A stretch of 64,000 nucleotides of DNA. It comes from Pseudomonadota bacterium. Lineage in GTDB: Bacteria; Pseudomonadota; Gammaproteobacteria; Steroidobacterales; Steroidobacteraceae. The notes under the pieces are model-generated. The model did no database searches. It was not told the DNA's origin and was given only the letters and a program-made list of their open reading frames with translations. The position numbers were made by a program, and so were the translations under genes. The DNA lies in NCBI GenBank assembly GCA_018241505.1, contig JAFEDS010000032.1, positions 1 through 64,000 on the forward strand, read 5' to 3'. Shown piece by piece: positions 18,288 to 27,668 of this stretch. How positions within the stretch are numbered: position 1 is the stretch's first letter; every line of letters starts with the position of its first letter.

Positions 18288-19532
18288 CTACTTCTGAGTA
18301 TTAACCGTGATCGGGGCCGGAAGATGTTTCGGCGTGCCCGCCCCCGTGTCGTAGACATCCAATTGATAGGTCTTACCTCCAAAATCGGCGGGTTTCGTGC
18401 CCGGCTTGACGAGGATCTTCAGCACATCCGCCTGCATGGCGGCGATCAGCTCGGCGGGCTCTTCGCCAATCCAATGGGGACTGTAGGCACCATTGCCGCC
18501 GGTAATCTTGTAGTTCTGAACAGCGCTGTCGATCTTGAGGTTCACGATGGCCGGTGCATCCGACGCCATCGGCGCCGTTGCCGGCTGATCCGCCACCTTG
18601 CAAGTGTCTGTATGTAGGGTCGGCACCGGCGTTAGCGCGGCACTGAGACTCGTCGATGCAGTCTTGACCTCATCCATGGACAGGTTGAGCTGGGTATCGG
18701 GAGTCGGTGCACGGACTGGCAGTACGGGCGGAGTGGGTGAGCCGCCAGAATTGATCGTAGTGGGCGCCGCCAACGCAGTAGTACTGATGCCCGCCGCGAG
18801 CCGTTGGATCGCCGCTGCATCCGGAAGCGCGGCCTGAACCTGTTTGTTAACCTCGTTCACGATACCGCGGACGGCATCGGAGATCTGCCCTGCGATCTGG
18901 GCCTCGCCCGCTATGCGGATGGAAGTGGCCTGCAAAGTTCGTTCACCCACGCCATAAGCGTCCTGCGCGGCATCGAATTGGGTCGTCGGGATGCTGCATT
19001 TACCGCTGTAGTGGGGTTTGCCGGAGTCCGAGCAACCCAACTGTTCCAGGCGGGTAACCAAGGCCGTTTGAGCCTCGTGGAGCGTATGCTCGAGGCGGTG
19101 TACCTGTTCAAAGGAATCCTTGAGCGGGCCTTCCAAATTCGAAACGCAGAGCAAGGCGTCGATGCCACTGGCATACACGGCGGGAACCAGCTTTCCACCG
19201 TAGATGGAACCTACGGTGTAGTTTCCTGCGCCAAACGCCGCGAGGCCGACAGTGAGGTCACGGGTGCCCTTAAACACCGGTGAGAGCGCTGCGCCGGCTA
19301 CGCCAATGAGCGTTCCAACACCGGTCGCCGCATTGAACATGTAGCGCTCCTTCTGACCCTTCTGCAGATCCTCGATGGCGCTCTGAATTTGCGCATCGGC
19401 ATCCTGCAGAGTGGCCTTGCGCTGAGGGATCTTGATTTGCGGTGAAAAGGTCGTGCAGCCCTCGAGCCCCACGACGAGGGTCACCAGGGCAAAAGAAACT
19501 CCGACCATCCTGTGAACAGATTGGTTTTGCAT
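18288..19532 (-). CDS. Lipoprotein of unknown function
   Basis: 414 residues with a lipoprotein signal (SFALVTLVVGLEGC, lipobox Cys near 26). A helical N-terminal part includes a glycine-rich hydrophobic stretch (GVGTLIGVAGAALSPVF). A proline/alanine linker near 255-275 precedes a C-terminal beta-type domain from about 320. I do not recognise the family. Co-orientation and 26-bp spacing with the NlpC/P60-like gene suggest an outer-membrane-attached partner, possibly an inhibitor or substrate-presenting factor, but this is inference. Confidence 0.6.
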   Translation of the reverse strand: MQNQSVHRMVGVSFALVTLVVGLEGCTTFSPQIKIPQRKATLQDADAQIQSAIEDLQKGQKERYMFNAATGVGTLIGVAGAALSPVFKGTRDLTVGLAAFGAGNYTVGSIYGGKLVPAVYASGIDALLCVSNLEGPLKDSFEQVHRLEHTLHEAQTALVTRLEQLGCSDSGKPHYSGKCSIPTTQFDAAQDAYGVGERTLQATSIRIAGEAQIAGQISDAVRGIVNEVNKQVQAALPDAAAIQRLAAGISTTALAAPTTINSGGSPTPPVLPVRAPTPDTQLNLSMDEVKTASTSLSAALTPVPTLHTDTCKVADQPATAPMASDAPAIVNLKIDSAVQNYKITGGNGAYSPHWIGEEPAELIAAMQADVLKILVKPGTKPADFGGKTYQLDVYDTGAGTPKHLPAPITVNTQK

Positions 19533-19843
19533 GGCAGAACCTTCCCTTTCCGTCGCGCCCCAATCGACGATTCTTGGTTGTTATTGAGCGAGCCGATGGG
19601 AGAATAGCGGATGGACGCGACCTTTGTCTGCCTCGGCGAGTATGTTCACATCCCCTGCCGCATTGCGGTATTAAATCCGCTTGAACCGATGCTGTGGTAT
19701 TCAAGCCGGTAGCAGAGTAATAACCCCGGAATTCTAACGCGTGACGTTAAAATTCCGGGGTTCAGTTTTGCGATAACCAAGCGGCTACAGCCTGGTGTCA
19801 AAGCAGCCGATTTCCGGGACGGGCCGTCGTTTGTCTGAATCTC
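19533..19843. other. Intergenic region with hairpins between lipoprotein and hydrolase genes
   Basis: No coding frame is supported. It must hold the promoter of the lipoprotein/NlpC pair and the transcription end of the leftward hydrolase gene. Besides the strong hairpin at 19722-19762 there is a weaker inverted pair GCTTGAA (about 19678) and TTCAAGC (about 19700). Confidence 0.5.
19722..19762. terminator. Very strong stem-loop, probable terminator of the leftward hydrolase gene
   Basis: AACCCCGGAATT at 19722-19733 pairs perfectly with AATTCCGGGGTT at 19751-19762. Inside, TAACG pairs with CGTTA across a five-base loop with one mismatch between the two stems, giving 17 paired bases. Downstream in the leftward direction follows only a weak TTATTACT tract, so it may act as a terminator, an mRNA 3' stabiliser or both. 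Confidence 0.65.
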
Positions 19844-21907
19844 TCAATGAGCAAACAAGTACTCGCAACTCCCATCCCCACCCGCACGCGCCATCACCCG
19901 ATCATAAAGCGAAACATTCTCCGCCACCGCCCGCTCCACATCCTCAGCCAACAAGAACCCGGCTCCAACCTGCCGTTTCGCAGCCGCCCGAACTTTTGCG
20001 ACAAAATCATCGCGAGTTGGATAGCGCGACTCGATGCTGGGCCGCGGATCCCCACTCGCACGCCGCTCCACCTCCGTCCGGGCAAACGGCACAAAACTCC
20101 CGTCAAATCGCGCAGTCGCCCAAGCGAACCCCGTCTCCGGCGAACGCGGATTCCAACCGGTATGAGTCCCCAGCGGCACCTGCAATTCAACGAAACGCAC
20201 GCCACCACGGTCGTTCCCATCAGCATCAGGCGCCGGCACGCGCGTCTCAAACGGCCGCCCGCGCAAAGGCGGCACCTGTTCAGCGATGCCGTCACTCACG
20301 AATCGCCGCCCAAAATCGAGCCGGAACTCACGCAGATTCCGTTCCGGAGGGGTCAAACCGATGTTTCGCGGGAAGGCTGCGCGATAAGCGTCAACCGACA
20401 CCAACGTCCCATCGCGAACCGATGGATAGGCGTTCGCTGGGGGTAGCACAGACGCGGTAGTCCACCGATCCAACGCCACAATCAACGCCCGAATAGCCAG
20501 ATAGTGGTCAGTTGTTGAAACGCAGTTCAGATAAGGCGAGCGAGTATGTGAACGGCCAACATAGTGCTGCGCACCTGAGAATGCGTAAAGACGTACATTG
20601 GCAGCCGGCGCCACATCGGCAGCGCCGTCAGGGGTAGTGGCAATCAGCGACGCTCCCCGATTCCAGAACTCAGTTGAAGTGTTTGCGATCAACACCTTCG
20701 GCAAATGACCCTGGGCATCGCGTGCATGGTCGAGCGTCGAACCCGTCTGCCCTGTCACCGGGTCGCGAGAGGTCCCGCTCGTGAATGGAAAAAGATCCGC
20801 AGGATAGTCGTTCTCTTCCAACATCGACGGATGCCGCGTCGGCTGCACGAACCGGCTGTTGAACCCGCCAGAAGCGCCAGCGCCAGGAACCTCCATGTAG
20901 GCGCCGTCGAACGCGAGACGCCCGCTCTCGTCGACATCGAGACCGTCGTGCAACATTCGACCGATGAGTCGTCCGGATTGGCTTATGCCGAAGATCAGAG
21001 TCTTTCGGGGTGTCGGCGCGCCTTCAAACGGGTGATCACGAAAATAAGCGAGGAGATCGCGGATACCGGCGAGGCCGGCGCCGGTTACATAGGGATCCTT
21101 GGCCGTATAGACCAAATCATAGATGATCCCTGGTTGAAACCCGCCCTCGAGTTGGATTCGTCCCGGTCCACCCGGTTGCTCCGCCTCCACAAAATGCCAA
21201 CGGGCTCGATCGATAGGCGTTCGCTGGTCGCCGGGTTGTGAGCGCGCGGTTAACTCGGCCTTGGGATCGTTGGCGATTGCGGGCTCGTATGTCAGTCCGC
21301 GCATACCAGCATATGTCGTGATGTCCGTGGGCGCACTGACGATGATCTCGTTCTGCACCAGACCCGTGACACTGCTACCGTCACCTTCATGCGCGACGGG
21401 CGGAGCGAACACGAGGGGTCTCATGCCGGGACCCTGCGGCGCCACGTCCCAGGTCCAGGCGGAAAACAGGAGGGTGAATCCGTGGCGCATCAGAAAACCA
21501 TCGCCGGCATCCGCGACGGTGGTAGGATCGTTGTGGTCCGGGATCTTGCCATTCACCTGGCCCAGGATGGCAATGTTCCCGCGGTTGTTGATGTCATAAA
21601 GCAGGGTCGCGCCTTGGGACTTGACCGGGCGGAGCATGAGAAAGCTGCTTGCAAACGTGACGTGGCCTTTCTCGTCACGAGGTGCTCTCTTCAGATCCAC
21701 GATGCGTTGATTGGCCGCAGCATTGGGGTCGAGACTGAATCGCGCAATGCCGCGGATTTTTTCGTACGAGCCCACTTTGCCAAAGCTCATTCCCGAGGCG
21801 AAAGCCGAACGCTCGAGTACCTGCACACTCGTCACTTCGGCGTGCGCTGAGGCGAAGACAGCCACTGCCATCGCCCCTGCGGCTACCCTACATCGTTGCT
21901 TTTTCAA
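19844..21907 (-). CDS. Secreted alpha/beta-hydrolase domain protein (Abhydrolase_10 type)
   Basis: 687 residues with a Sec signal peptide (AAGAMAVAVFASAHA). The nucleophile elbow GISQSGR is near residue 315, and the surrounding KTLIFGISQSGRLIGRMLHDGLDVDESGRLAFDG is typical of the alpha/beta-hydrolase domain family (PF20091). A late GAQHY motif probably supplies the catalytic histidine. Members are putative esterases or lactonases, often in catabolic clusters; the substrate is unknown. It is monocistronic, with a strong hairpin downstream. Confidence 0.8.
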   Translation of the reverse strand: MKKQRCRVAAGAMAVAVFASAHAEVTSVQVLERSAFASGMSFGKVGSYEKIRGIARFSLDPNAAANQRIVDLKRAPRDEKGHVTFASSFLMLRPVKSQGATLLYDINNRGNIAILGQVNGKIPDHNDPTTVADAGDGFLMRHGFTLLFSAWTWDVAPQGPGMRPLVFAPPVAHEGDGSSVTGLVQNEIIVSAPTDITTYAGMRGLTYEPAIANDPKAELTARSQPGDQRTPIDRARWHFVEAEQPGGPGRIQLEGGFQPGIIYDLVYTAKDPYVTGAGLAGIRDLLAYFRDHPFEGAPTPRKTLIFGISQSGRLIGRMLHDGLDVDESGRLAFDGAYMEVPGAGASGGFNSRFVQPTRHPSMLEENDYPADLFPFTSGTSRDPVTGQTGSTLDHARDAQGHLPKVLIANTSTEFWNRGASLIATTPDGAADVAPAANVRLYAFSGAQHYVGRSHTRSPYLNCVSTTDHYLAIRALIVALDRWTTASVLPPANAYPSVRDGTLVSVDAYRAAFPRNIGLTPPERNLREFRLDFGRRFVSDGIAEQVPPLRGRPFETRVPAPDADGNDRGGVRFVELQVPLGTHTGWNPRSPETGFAWATARFDGSFVPFARTEVERRASGDPRPSIESRYPTRDDFVAKVRAAAKRQVGAGFLLAEDVERAVAENVSLYDRVMARAGGDGSCEYLFAH

Positions 21908-21991
21908 AGCTGAAACCCCGGCTGTTGAGTCATTCTCAGTCCGAGGATACTACCGACCGAGCCGAATGGGTGGCCGGCTCACTCGGGCTGA

Positions 21992-23155
21992 TCAGTTCGT
22001 TCTCAGCCGACCGTTCATTCCCTGACCCTCCCGCGCGCCAACAGCCAGGCGGGCGCGTATCCACCGCTGCGCCGGCGCCTCAAAAATCACATACGTAACC
22101 CGAGACAGAAGCAGCGTCACCGTGAAAAATGCGATAAACAACCACGGGCTGCCGGCAGGAATCGGCGCATTGGCCATGTAGAAACCCATCACAATCAACA
22201 ACTGAATCGGAAAATGGATGAGATAGCTCGAGTAGGTCATGTTTCCCGCGGCGGCAATGACATGCTGGCCGCGCGTCAGGGCTTTGAAATCATGAGCGCA
22301 AAAGAATATCAGCGCGGGAACGGCGGTCATCAGATAGCTCTGCGAGAAAAGCCATTTCTCGCCGAGATGGGTGCTCCAGGCCAGGAGTGAAAGGGCAAGG
22401 ACGTAAATGCCCGCAAACGCAGTCAGTCTCGAGCTCCAGGCAGCGCCGTGAATTGACTGCCGCCACATCGCGCCCAGCCCGCCGACGTAGAAGAAATACA
22501 AGCAGTCAATCAAGCGATGCTGGAAATGTAGAAAATGACTGACGGGCCACAACAACAGCATCACCACATTGAGCGCCCACGATCGGGTCACAAAGCGCAG
22601 GCCGAGGAAGAACAGCAGGTACACGAGCACTTCCACCGAAATGGACCAGACGGGGCCGTTGAAGCCGACGTTGTTGGGATTGACCCAGGCACTGGCCAGC
22701 AACAGTTGCTGCCCGAAGTCACCGAGCCCGTTGTGCTGGAAGACAAAGTACAGTTGGGTGTAATGAAAGTAGGCCAACTGAAGGGCTGCGACCAGCAACA
22801 AAGTGGCGATATGCAGCGGGTAGAGACGCGAGAAGCGCAATATCAGGAACGATCGGCCACTCACTTTCCGGTCGGCTATGGCGTCTCGATACTTCCAGAA
22901 GAAGATATAGCCGCTGACGCACCAGAAAACTTCAACGCCAAAGTGCCCGTAATCGTAGAAAAGCCGGAACAGCTCGTAAAATGGTTGCGACTGCCGCACG
23001 AAATTGACGGGATCAGCGCCGAGGTAGGAGAAGTGCTGGTAGTGCCACACCAGGACCGCAAACGCGGAGACGAAACGGACTACTTCGAGACCCAGCAATT
23101 TGTTGGCCGAAGGGGCGCGGTTTTTCAGGCCGGCGGTGCCCGATGCGCTCTTCAT
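21992..23155 (-). CDS. Acyltransferase-3 family integral membrane protein
   Basis: 387 residues with about ten hydrophobic helices. Family hallmarks are LEVVRFVSAFAVLVWHYQHF near the start, with the conserved histidine, and RFSRLYPLH near 135, with conserved arginines. The family moves acyl groups onto sugars, lipids or antibiotics. The start overlaps the end of the upstream GT-C-like gene by four bases (ATGA), so the pair is co-translated and probably modifies the same surface glycan or lipid. Confidence 0.85.
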   Translation of the reverse strand: MKSASGTAGLKNRAPSANKLLGLEVVRFVSAFAVLVWHYQHFSYLGADPVNFVRQSQPFYELFRLFYDYGHFGVEVFWCVSGYIFFWKYRDAIADRKVSGRSFLILRFSRLYPLHIATLLLVAALQLAYFHYTQLYFVFQHNGLGDFGQQLLLASAWVNPNNVGFNGPVWSISVEVLVYLLFFLGLRFVTRSWALNVVMLLLWPVSHFLHFQHRLIDCLYFFYVGGLGAMWRQSIHGAAWSSRLTAFAGIYVLALSLLAWSTHLGEKWLFSQSYLMTAVPALIFFCAHDFKALTRGQHVIAAAGNMTYSSYLIHFPIQLLIVMGFYMANAPIPAGSPWLFIAFFTVTLLLSRVTYVIFEAPAQRWIRARLAVGAREGQGMNGRLRTN

Positions 23156-24981
23156 TTAAGAAGCTCCTGCCGTTGCGTCGGCCCGGTGCGCTCTAGATTC
23201 GCCTCACGCGCGGCATGGAACATCGCAGCCGGCGTGCTGTCAGCTCCGGTGGCTGACGCAATGGCAATGCGTTTCGCGTTTGTGAAAATGTTAGCACGCT
23301 CGCCGTCCGAGATCTTCACGTAGTCGAAAAGGCTGTCAGAGCAGCACCAGGGCGGTCCTGGTTGCACCTTGTGAACCACCCGCTCACGCAGCCAGTCCCG
23401 GATGAACGTTATCTCGAGGCGGTGGGGAAAGCGCTCATAGCCAAACCCCATCAAATCGGGATCTATCCACTTGTCCCCTTTGCTACCGAAAGTGTTAACC
23501 CACGTATTGGAGACTTTGTTGGCGGCGGGGCACTCGGCCGCCCGCGCCGCTGTAAGCGCTCCGTAGGCCGTATGGTCATACGGCACGAGGTAGAACTCAT
23601 TGTGAAGGCGCAGGTGCAGGATGCGGTGTTCACCACGGGTGTACACGGAAAAGCCGTCACATCCGGGAAACACCGCCGCGGCCGTTGAGTTGTCGTACCC
23701 GAGCTCCAGTAGTCGCAGGTGCACAAAAAACTCACCGTTCCAGGAAGTAGTGATGACCAGCGGCGTTGGTTCACGATCGAGCTCTCGGGTCAATGCGGAC
23801 ACCCTCGACATCGACTCGTCGACCACCCGCTGCCACCGCCACCACGACACAGGTGACCATAGGCGCCCTACCAACATACGTGGACCGTCCGATATGGACA
23901 CCACGGAAGGCGGCGCGATGAGTGCGACTACCATGACTGCCGCAGCCGCAATCAACAGCGCAGTTTTCCGCTCAGCGGCCGGCATACGCGCCTGCTCCAC
24001 TAGCCACTCGATACCGCGCCCGCCATGCAAGGCAATAATCGGCGCGAGCAGCGGAAAGAGGTAGCGCACTTCACGGCCGGTGCAGACAGCGAACACACAA
24101 AGCAGCAATGGATACGCGCAGAAGAAGGCGGCATCCAGCCAGCGGCGTGTGCTGATCCCGGTCCGATTGTCGCGCGCGATTCCAATCAGCAGTAGGAACG
24201 GTGTGATCATTCCAAAGAAGTAGGCGAGCGCAAACAGATTCCATCGCAAGTCGAAACCGATCTGCCGGGCATAACTGAAAAAGCGGTAGATCCATAGGGA
24301 GTCGATCAGCGTCGCACCATTCACGACGGCGGATACGCCCAGGACGATCGACAGGCCCGCCGCGAGCGCAACCAACCGCCGCACGGTTACCGAAACAGTC
24401 ACCCTGTCGACAAACACAACACCCAAAAGCAGCGGGAACGCGAGAATGCCATCCAACCTGCACAGCCCAGCCATTCCGGCGCACAGGCCTGACAGCAGGT
24501 AGCGCCCGCCGGAGGCATCGGGTCTGGCCAGAGCCAATGACAGAGCCGCAAACGCCGCCGACACTACATTGTCATTGAAGAAGAAAGCCGAGTCGGGAAT
24601 GCCCGGTGTCAGGATCAAGGCGGCAAGAGCCGCTGCGATGGTGACGTTGCCTCGCCTGCGGGCAAACGACACCGACGCGATCAGGAGCACTGCAAGACTG
24701 GCGATGGTCAACAGGCGAAAGGCTGAATCACCGGTCATTCCCAGTGCCGACTGCAGCAAAGCCAGGAGGTCTACGACGCCCAGGCACTTGAGAAAGATGT
24801 ATTCCGTTACCAGGGCCAGGTAGGGGTCATGCGCGGAAATACTGCCAGTCCGCGCTAAAATCAGCGCCTGTGATTGAAGCTGTGCCGACACCCCCTCGAC
24901 ATGCACGGCAGTCAGGGCGGGCCACAGCAGCCAGATACCCGCCGCAATCAACAAACCTGCAAGGACGTACCGCCGATTCAT
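23152..24981 (-). CDS. GT-C-like polytopic membrane protein, putative glycosyltransferase
   Basis: 609 residues: an N-terminal helix, then roughly ten further helices up to about residue 360, then a soluble domain with WWRWQRVVDESMSRV and VITTSWNGEFFVHLRLLELGY. The layout of many helices followed by a periplasmic C-terminal domain matches GT-C fold enzymes (ArnT/PMT-like). A classical early DD or ED loop motif is not obvious, so catalysis is not proven. It is the first gene of the two-gene unit with the acyltransferase. Confidence 0.6.
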   Translation of the reverse strand: MNRRYVLAGLLIAAGIWLLWPALTAVHVEGVSAQLQSQALILARTGSISAHDPYLALVTEYIFLKCLGVVDLLALLQSALGMTGDSAFRLLTIASLAVLLIASVSFARRRGNVTIAAALAALILTPGIPDSAFFFNDNVVSAAFAALSLALARPDASGGRYLLSGLCAGMAGLCRLDGILAFPLLLGVVFVDRVTVSVTVRRLVALAAGLSIVLGVSAVVNGATLIDSLWIYRFFSYARQIGFDLRWNLFALAYFFGMITPFLLLIGIARDNRTGISTRRWLDAAFFCAYPLLLCVFAVCTGREVRYLFPLLAPIIALHGGRGIEWLVEQARMPAAERKTALLIAAAAVMVVALIAPPSVVSISDGPRMLVGRLWSPVSWWRWQRVVDESMSRVSALTRELDREPTPLVITTSWNGEFFVHLRLLELGYDNSTAAAVFPGCDGFSVYTRGEHRILHLRLHNEFYLVPYDHTAYGALTAARAAECPAANKVSNTWVNTFGSKGDKWIDPDLMGFGYERFPHRLEITFIRDWLRERVVHKVQPGPPWCCSDSLFDYVKISDGERANIFTNAKRIAIASATGADSTPAAMFHAAREANLERTGPTQRQELLK

Positions 24982-25051
24982 CCGCCTGCCGCAGTACGAT
25001 TTTTGTCGTACCCGTTCTTATTATTATGGGCATCAGTGTACTGGCACCTTC

Positions 25052-25104
25052 CACACGGGGGCAATCGGCCGTTTACCATATGCCCCTTGTGTGGCCGATT
25101 TTTT
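25052..25104 (+). terminator. Hairpin followed by T-run on the plus strand
   Basis: AATCGGCC at 25063-25070 pairs with GGCCGATT at 25093-25100, followed by six T residues. An alternative overlapping fold pairs CACACGGGGGCA (25052) with TGCCCCTTGTGTG (to 25093). Both flanking genes run leftward, so the T-run is on the wrong strand for the upstream receptor gene. The competing folds could be attenuator-like, or the element may simply stop antisense transcription. Confidence 0.45.
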
Positions 25105-25113
25105 ATCTAGGAA

Positions 25114-27636
25114 TCAATATCTTGCGTCAATCCGCAACAGCCAGTTGCGGGGCCTGCCATACCAACCTTGAAACGAGTCAATGGACTCGTAGTAGCGCTT
25201 GTCGAGCACATTGTTCACGCTGAGGGCCACTCGCCAATGTGGATCAACATTAAACGCTGCGCGTAGATCGAACACGGCATACGACTGCGCGACAGCCACA
25301 GCCGGGGGGCATAGGAAGTTGGGGGCATCGATGCAAATCGCCGTATAGCGGGTCGTTGTCCTGCTCTGAGCGTGCAATCCTCCGCCGATCTCCCATGGGC
25401 GCAGGTCGCCAGGCAGACGCCAGTTGGTCCACACCTTCAACAAATGCCTGGGAGTTACCGTCGATAGCGGATGAGTCGTCGGGGATTCGTTGATGTTGTA
25501 ACTATAACCCACTCCGAGGTGCCATCCCGGCAGCACTTGGCCACTGATATCCGCATCTATTCCGCGACTGTGGTTGCTCTCCCCATCAAAACAACACTTT
25601 GGAGCACCAGTGATCTGATTCGTCGGGGGCGTGGTGGCTATCGGCAAATTGCTCTGCTCAATCCGGTACGCGGCCAATGATGCGTTGAGCGCACCATCGC
25701 GCCATTCACCTTTGACGCCAGCCTCAACATTCGTGCCCCGTATTGGACCGAGAAATTGTCCAGGCGATTGCTCCAACGCCGATCCCTGCGCGAGGTAGAT
25801 ATCTGCATAACTGGCATATAGCGAATAGTGCCCACGAAAGGAATACATCAGCCCTGCATAGGGGGTCACGACGCTATCGGTGTGCAATCGGGTCGCAAGT
25901 GACTGCGGCAAGCCCGGGAAGGTGAACAATACATCCGTGTGGTCACGACTGAGGCGGGCACCACCCGAAATCGACCACGCGTGACCGAAGTAGATCCGAC
26001 TGGAAACATACATGCCATAGCGGTCGGAGGCTGCATTCGTCACTATTTCGTAAGCCGGCGGACCCAGAGCTCGTGGATCCGGATAGTCCCGCGGATTGAA
26101 CGCCCGGAAGTCGGTCAAAGGCTTCTGATAGTAGTCCTCGGCGTCCGCAGCCACTTTGAGACGCGTGAAGTCAGCACCGAGCGCCAGCTCTTCGCGCCAG
26201 CCGAGCCAATCGAGGGCGCCGCTCAGTGTGACATCGGTCGTGTCCTGGGTATTCGTGTTGGGCGTGACACTGAATTCGGCCTGCGGCAGCTCGTTCAGTT
26301 TGTTTGTGACAGGATCGATTTCTCCGCTGACGAACGGCAGTCCGAACTGGGCCATTGTGCGCCAATGCGACGCGTTGAGCTTCAACGTCCACCTGGGCGA
26401 AAGCTCATGGCGGTACTGCAGGTAAGCGCCGAACAAGCTGCTGCGATATTGCGTCCAGTCGAATCTCAGCGCCGTATCGCGGGGGAATCGTGGATCGCTG
26501 CCGTCCGAGTAGAACGGCAGGCCGTTTTGTATCACCGCGGCGCGGTCCCATTGATAACTGGCACCCGCGGTGAGCGTCGCGAAAGGCGTGAGGTCATACC
26601 CGAGCGAGCCAAAGACCTTCTTTTTGTCGTGTGGGTCGATGTTGTAGAAATAGCCCTCGCGGTCGGATACGGCCGCCAGGCGCCCGCGCAGATCCCCCCC
26701 GAGCGCCATCGGCCCAGTGATGTCAATCTCGTCTCGCCGGTTGCCCCATGATCCGGCTGATGCACTGAATGTCAGCGCGAAGTTGCGCTGCGGACGTTTG
26801 CGCACCAGGCTGATTGTACCACCCGGATTGCCGTCACCACTGAACAACCCGTCCACGCCGCGCAGGATCTCGACATGATCAAACTCCAACATGTCCGGCG
26901 TACCGAGAAATAATGTATTCGACAGTTCGTTGGGTTCGAACTGTGGATCAACGGCGGCACCGCCGTCGATGTGAAATGAGGTGATCCGGTATCCGCGAGA
27001 GTAGAACGCCTGGTCGACCGAGCTCTGCCGGTCCGTCGTAATGCCGGGCGCGTGCTCGAGCACTTCCTGCAAGGTTGCATCGTTACGTTGGCGCATTTCC
27101 TCGCCCGTCACGATGGATATGGTCTGGGGGATGTCGCGAATCGGCGTGGCGATGCGCGTCGCCACGAGTTGCTCCGCCAGACCAACAACAACCACCTCCT
27201 GAAGCGGGGTGCTCGTTGGGTCCGTGGGTTTCGAATCCTGACTTGCCTGGATCTCGTTTGTGCGAATCCTGTCCGTGTCTCGAGCTTGCGGCGGCCGCAC
27301 TTCCACCATCTGGGAATTGAGCACACGGGAAGTCAATCCGGACCCGGCCAGCAGTTGGTCCATTGCTGCTGCGAGCGTGTAGTTTCCGTGAATTGCCGGT
27401 GCGCTGAGCCCTTCAGTCACACGTGAGAAGAAGACGACTTGAATGTCACACTGATGTGCGAGCTCCTGCAAGGCACCGTCGAGCGGCTGACGATCGATTG
27501 ATACAGCGAAGGTCTCAGGCGTGCGCTGAGTATCTGACGCGTGTGCGCTCGAGATGAGAGTCATCACTGCGAAAGCCCACGCCCGCCCGTCACGCATGTC
27601 GCGTGTTGTCCGGAGTCCTGGTACGCCCCTCCGCAT
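25114..27636 (-). CDS. TonB-dependent siderophore-type receptor with STN signalling domain (FecA-like)
   Basis: 840 residues. A signal segment is followed by an STN (secretin/TonB short N-terminal) domain at about 43-118 (FAVSIDRQPLDGALQELAHQCDIQVVFFS). The plug lies at about 165-275 (RIATPIRDIPQTISIVTGEEM, LRGVDGLFSGDGNPGGTI), then the 22-strand barrel ends with an aromatic residue (RIDARY). STN-bearing receptors signal substrate binding to a FecR-type anti-sigma factor, and fecR/fecI lie just upstream. The start may instead be ATG 27597. It is 32 bp downstream of the winged-helix gene, and is the last gene of the unit. Confidence 0.9.
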   Translation of the reverse strand: MRRGVPGLRTTRDMRDGRAWAFAVMTLISSAHASDTQRTPETFAVSIDRQPLDGALQELAHQCDIQVVFFSRVTEGLSAPAIHGNYTLAAAMDQLLAGSGLTSRVLNSQMVEVRPPQARDTDRIRTNEIQASQDSKPTDPTSTPLQEVVVVGLAEQLVATRIATPIRDIPQTISIVTGEEMRQRNDATLQEVLEHAPGITTDRQSSVDQAFYSRGYRITSFHIDGGAAVDPQFEPNELSNTLFLGTPDMLEFDHVEILRGVDGLFSGDGNPGGTISLVRKRPQRNFALTFSASAGSWGNRRDEIDITGPMALGGDLRGRLAAVSDREGYFYNIDPHDKKKVFGSLGYDLTPFATLTAGASYQWDRAAVIQNGLPFYSDGSDPRFPRDTALRFDWTQYRSSLFGAYLQYRHELSPRWTLKLNASHWRTMAQFGLPFVSGEIDPVTNKLNELPQAEFSVTPNTNTQDTTDVTLSGALDWLGWREELALGADFTRLKVAADAEDYYQKPLTDFRAFNPRDYPDPRALGPPAYEIVTNAASDRYGMYVSSRIYFGHAWSISGGARLSRDHTDVLFTFPGLPQSLATRLHTDSVVTPYAGLMYSFRGHYSLYASYADIYLAQGSALEQSPGQFLGPIRGTNVEAGVKGEWRDGALNASLAAYRIEQSNLPIATTPPTNQITGAPKCCFDGESNHSRGIDADISGQVLPGWHLGVGYSYNINESPTTHPLSTVTPRHLLKVWTNWRLPGDLRPWEIGGGLHAQSRTTTRYTAICIDAPNFLCPPAVAVAQSYAVFDLRAAFNVDPHWRVALSVNNVLDKRYYESIDSFQGWYGRPRNWLLRIDARY

Positions 27637-27668
27637 CCGGCGTCATCCCCAAATCCGAAGTCGACCGC

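Noticed and set aside
19795..20460. Plus-strand His/Pro/Gln-rich frame opposite the Abhydrolase_10 gene
   Set aside because: Low-complexity antisense translation with no start signal.
25939..26751. Plus-strand frame of 270 codons inside the FecA-like receptor
   Set aside because: Mirror frame of the receptor barrel; no start signal and no recognisable protein.
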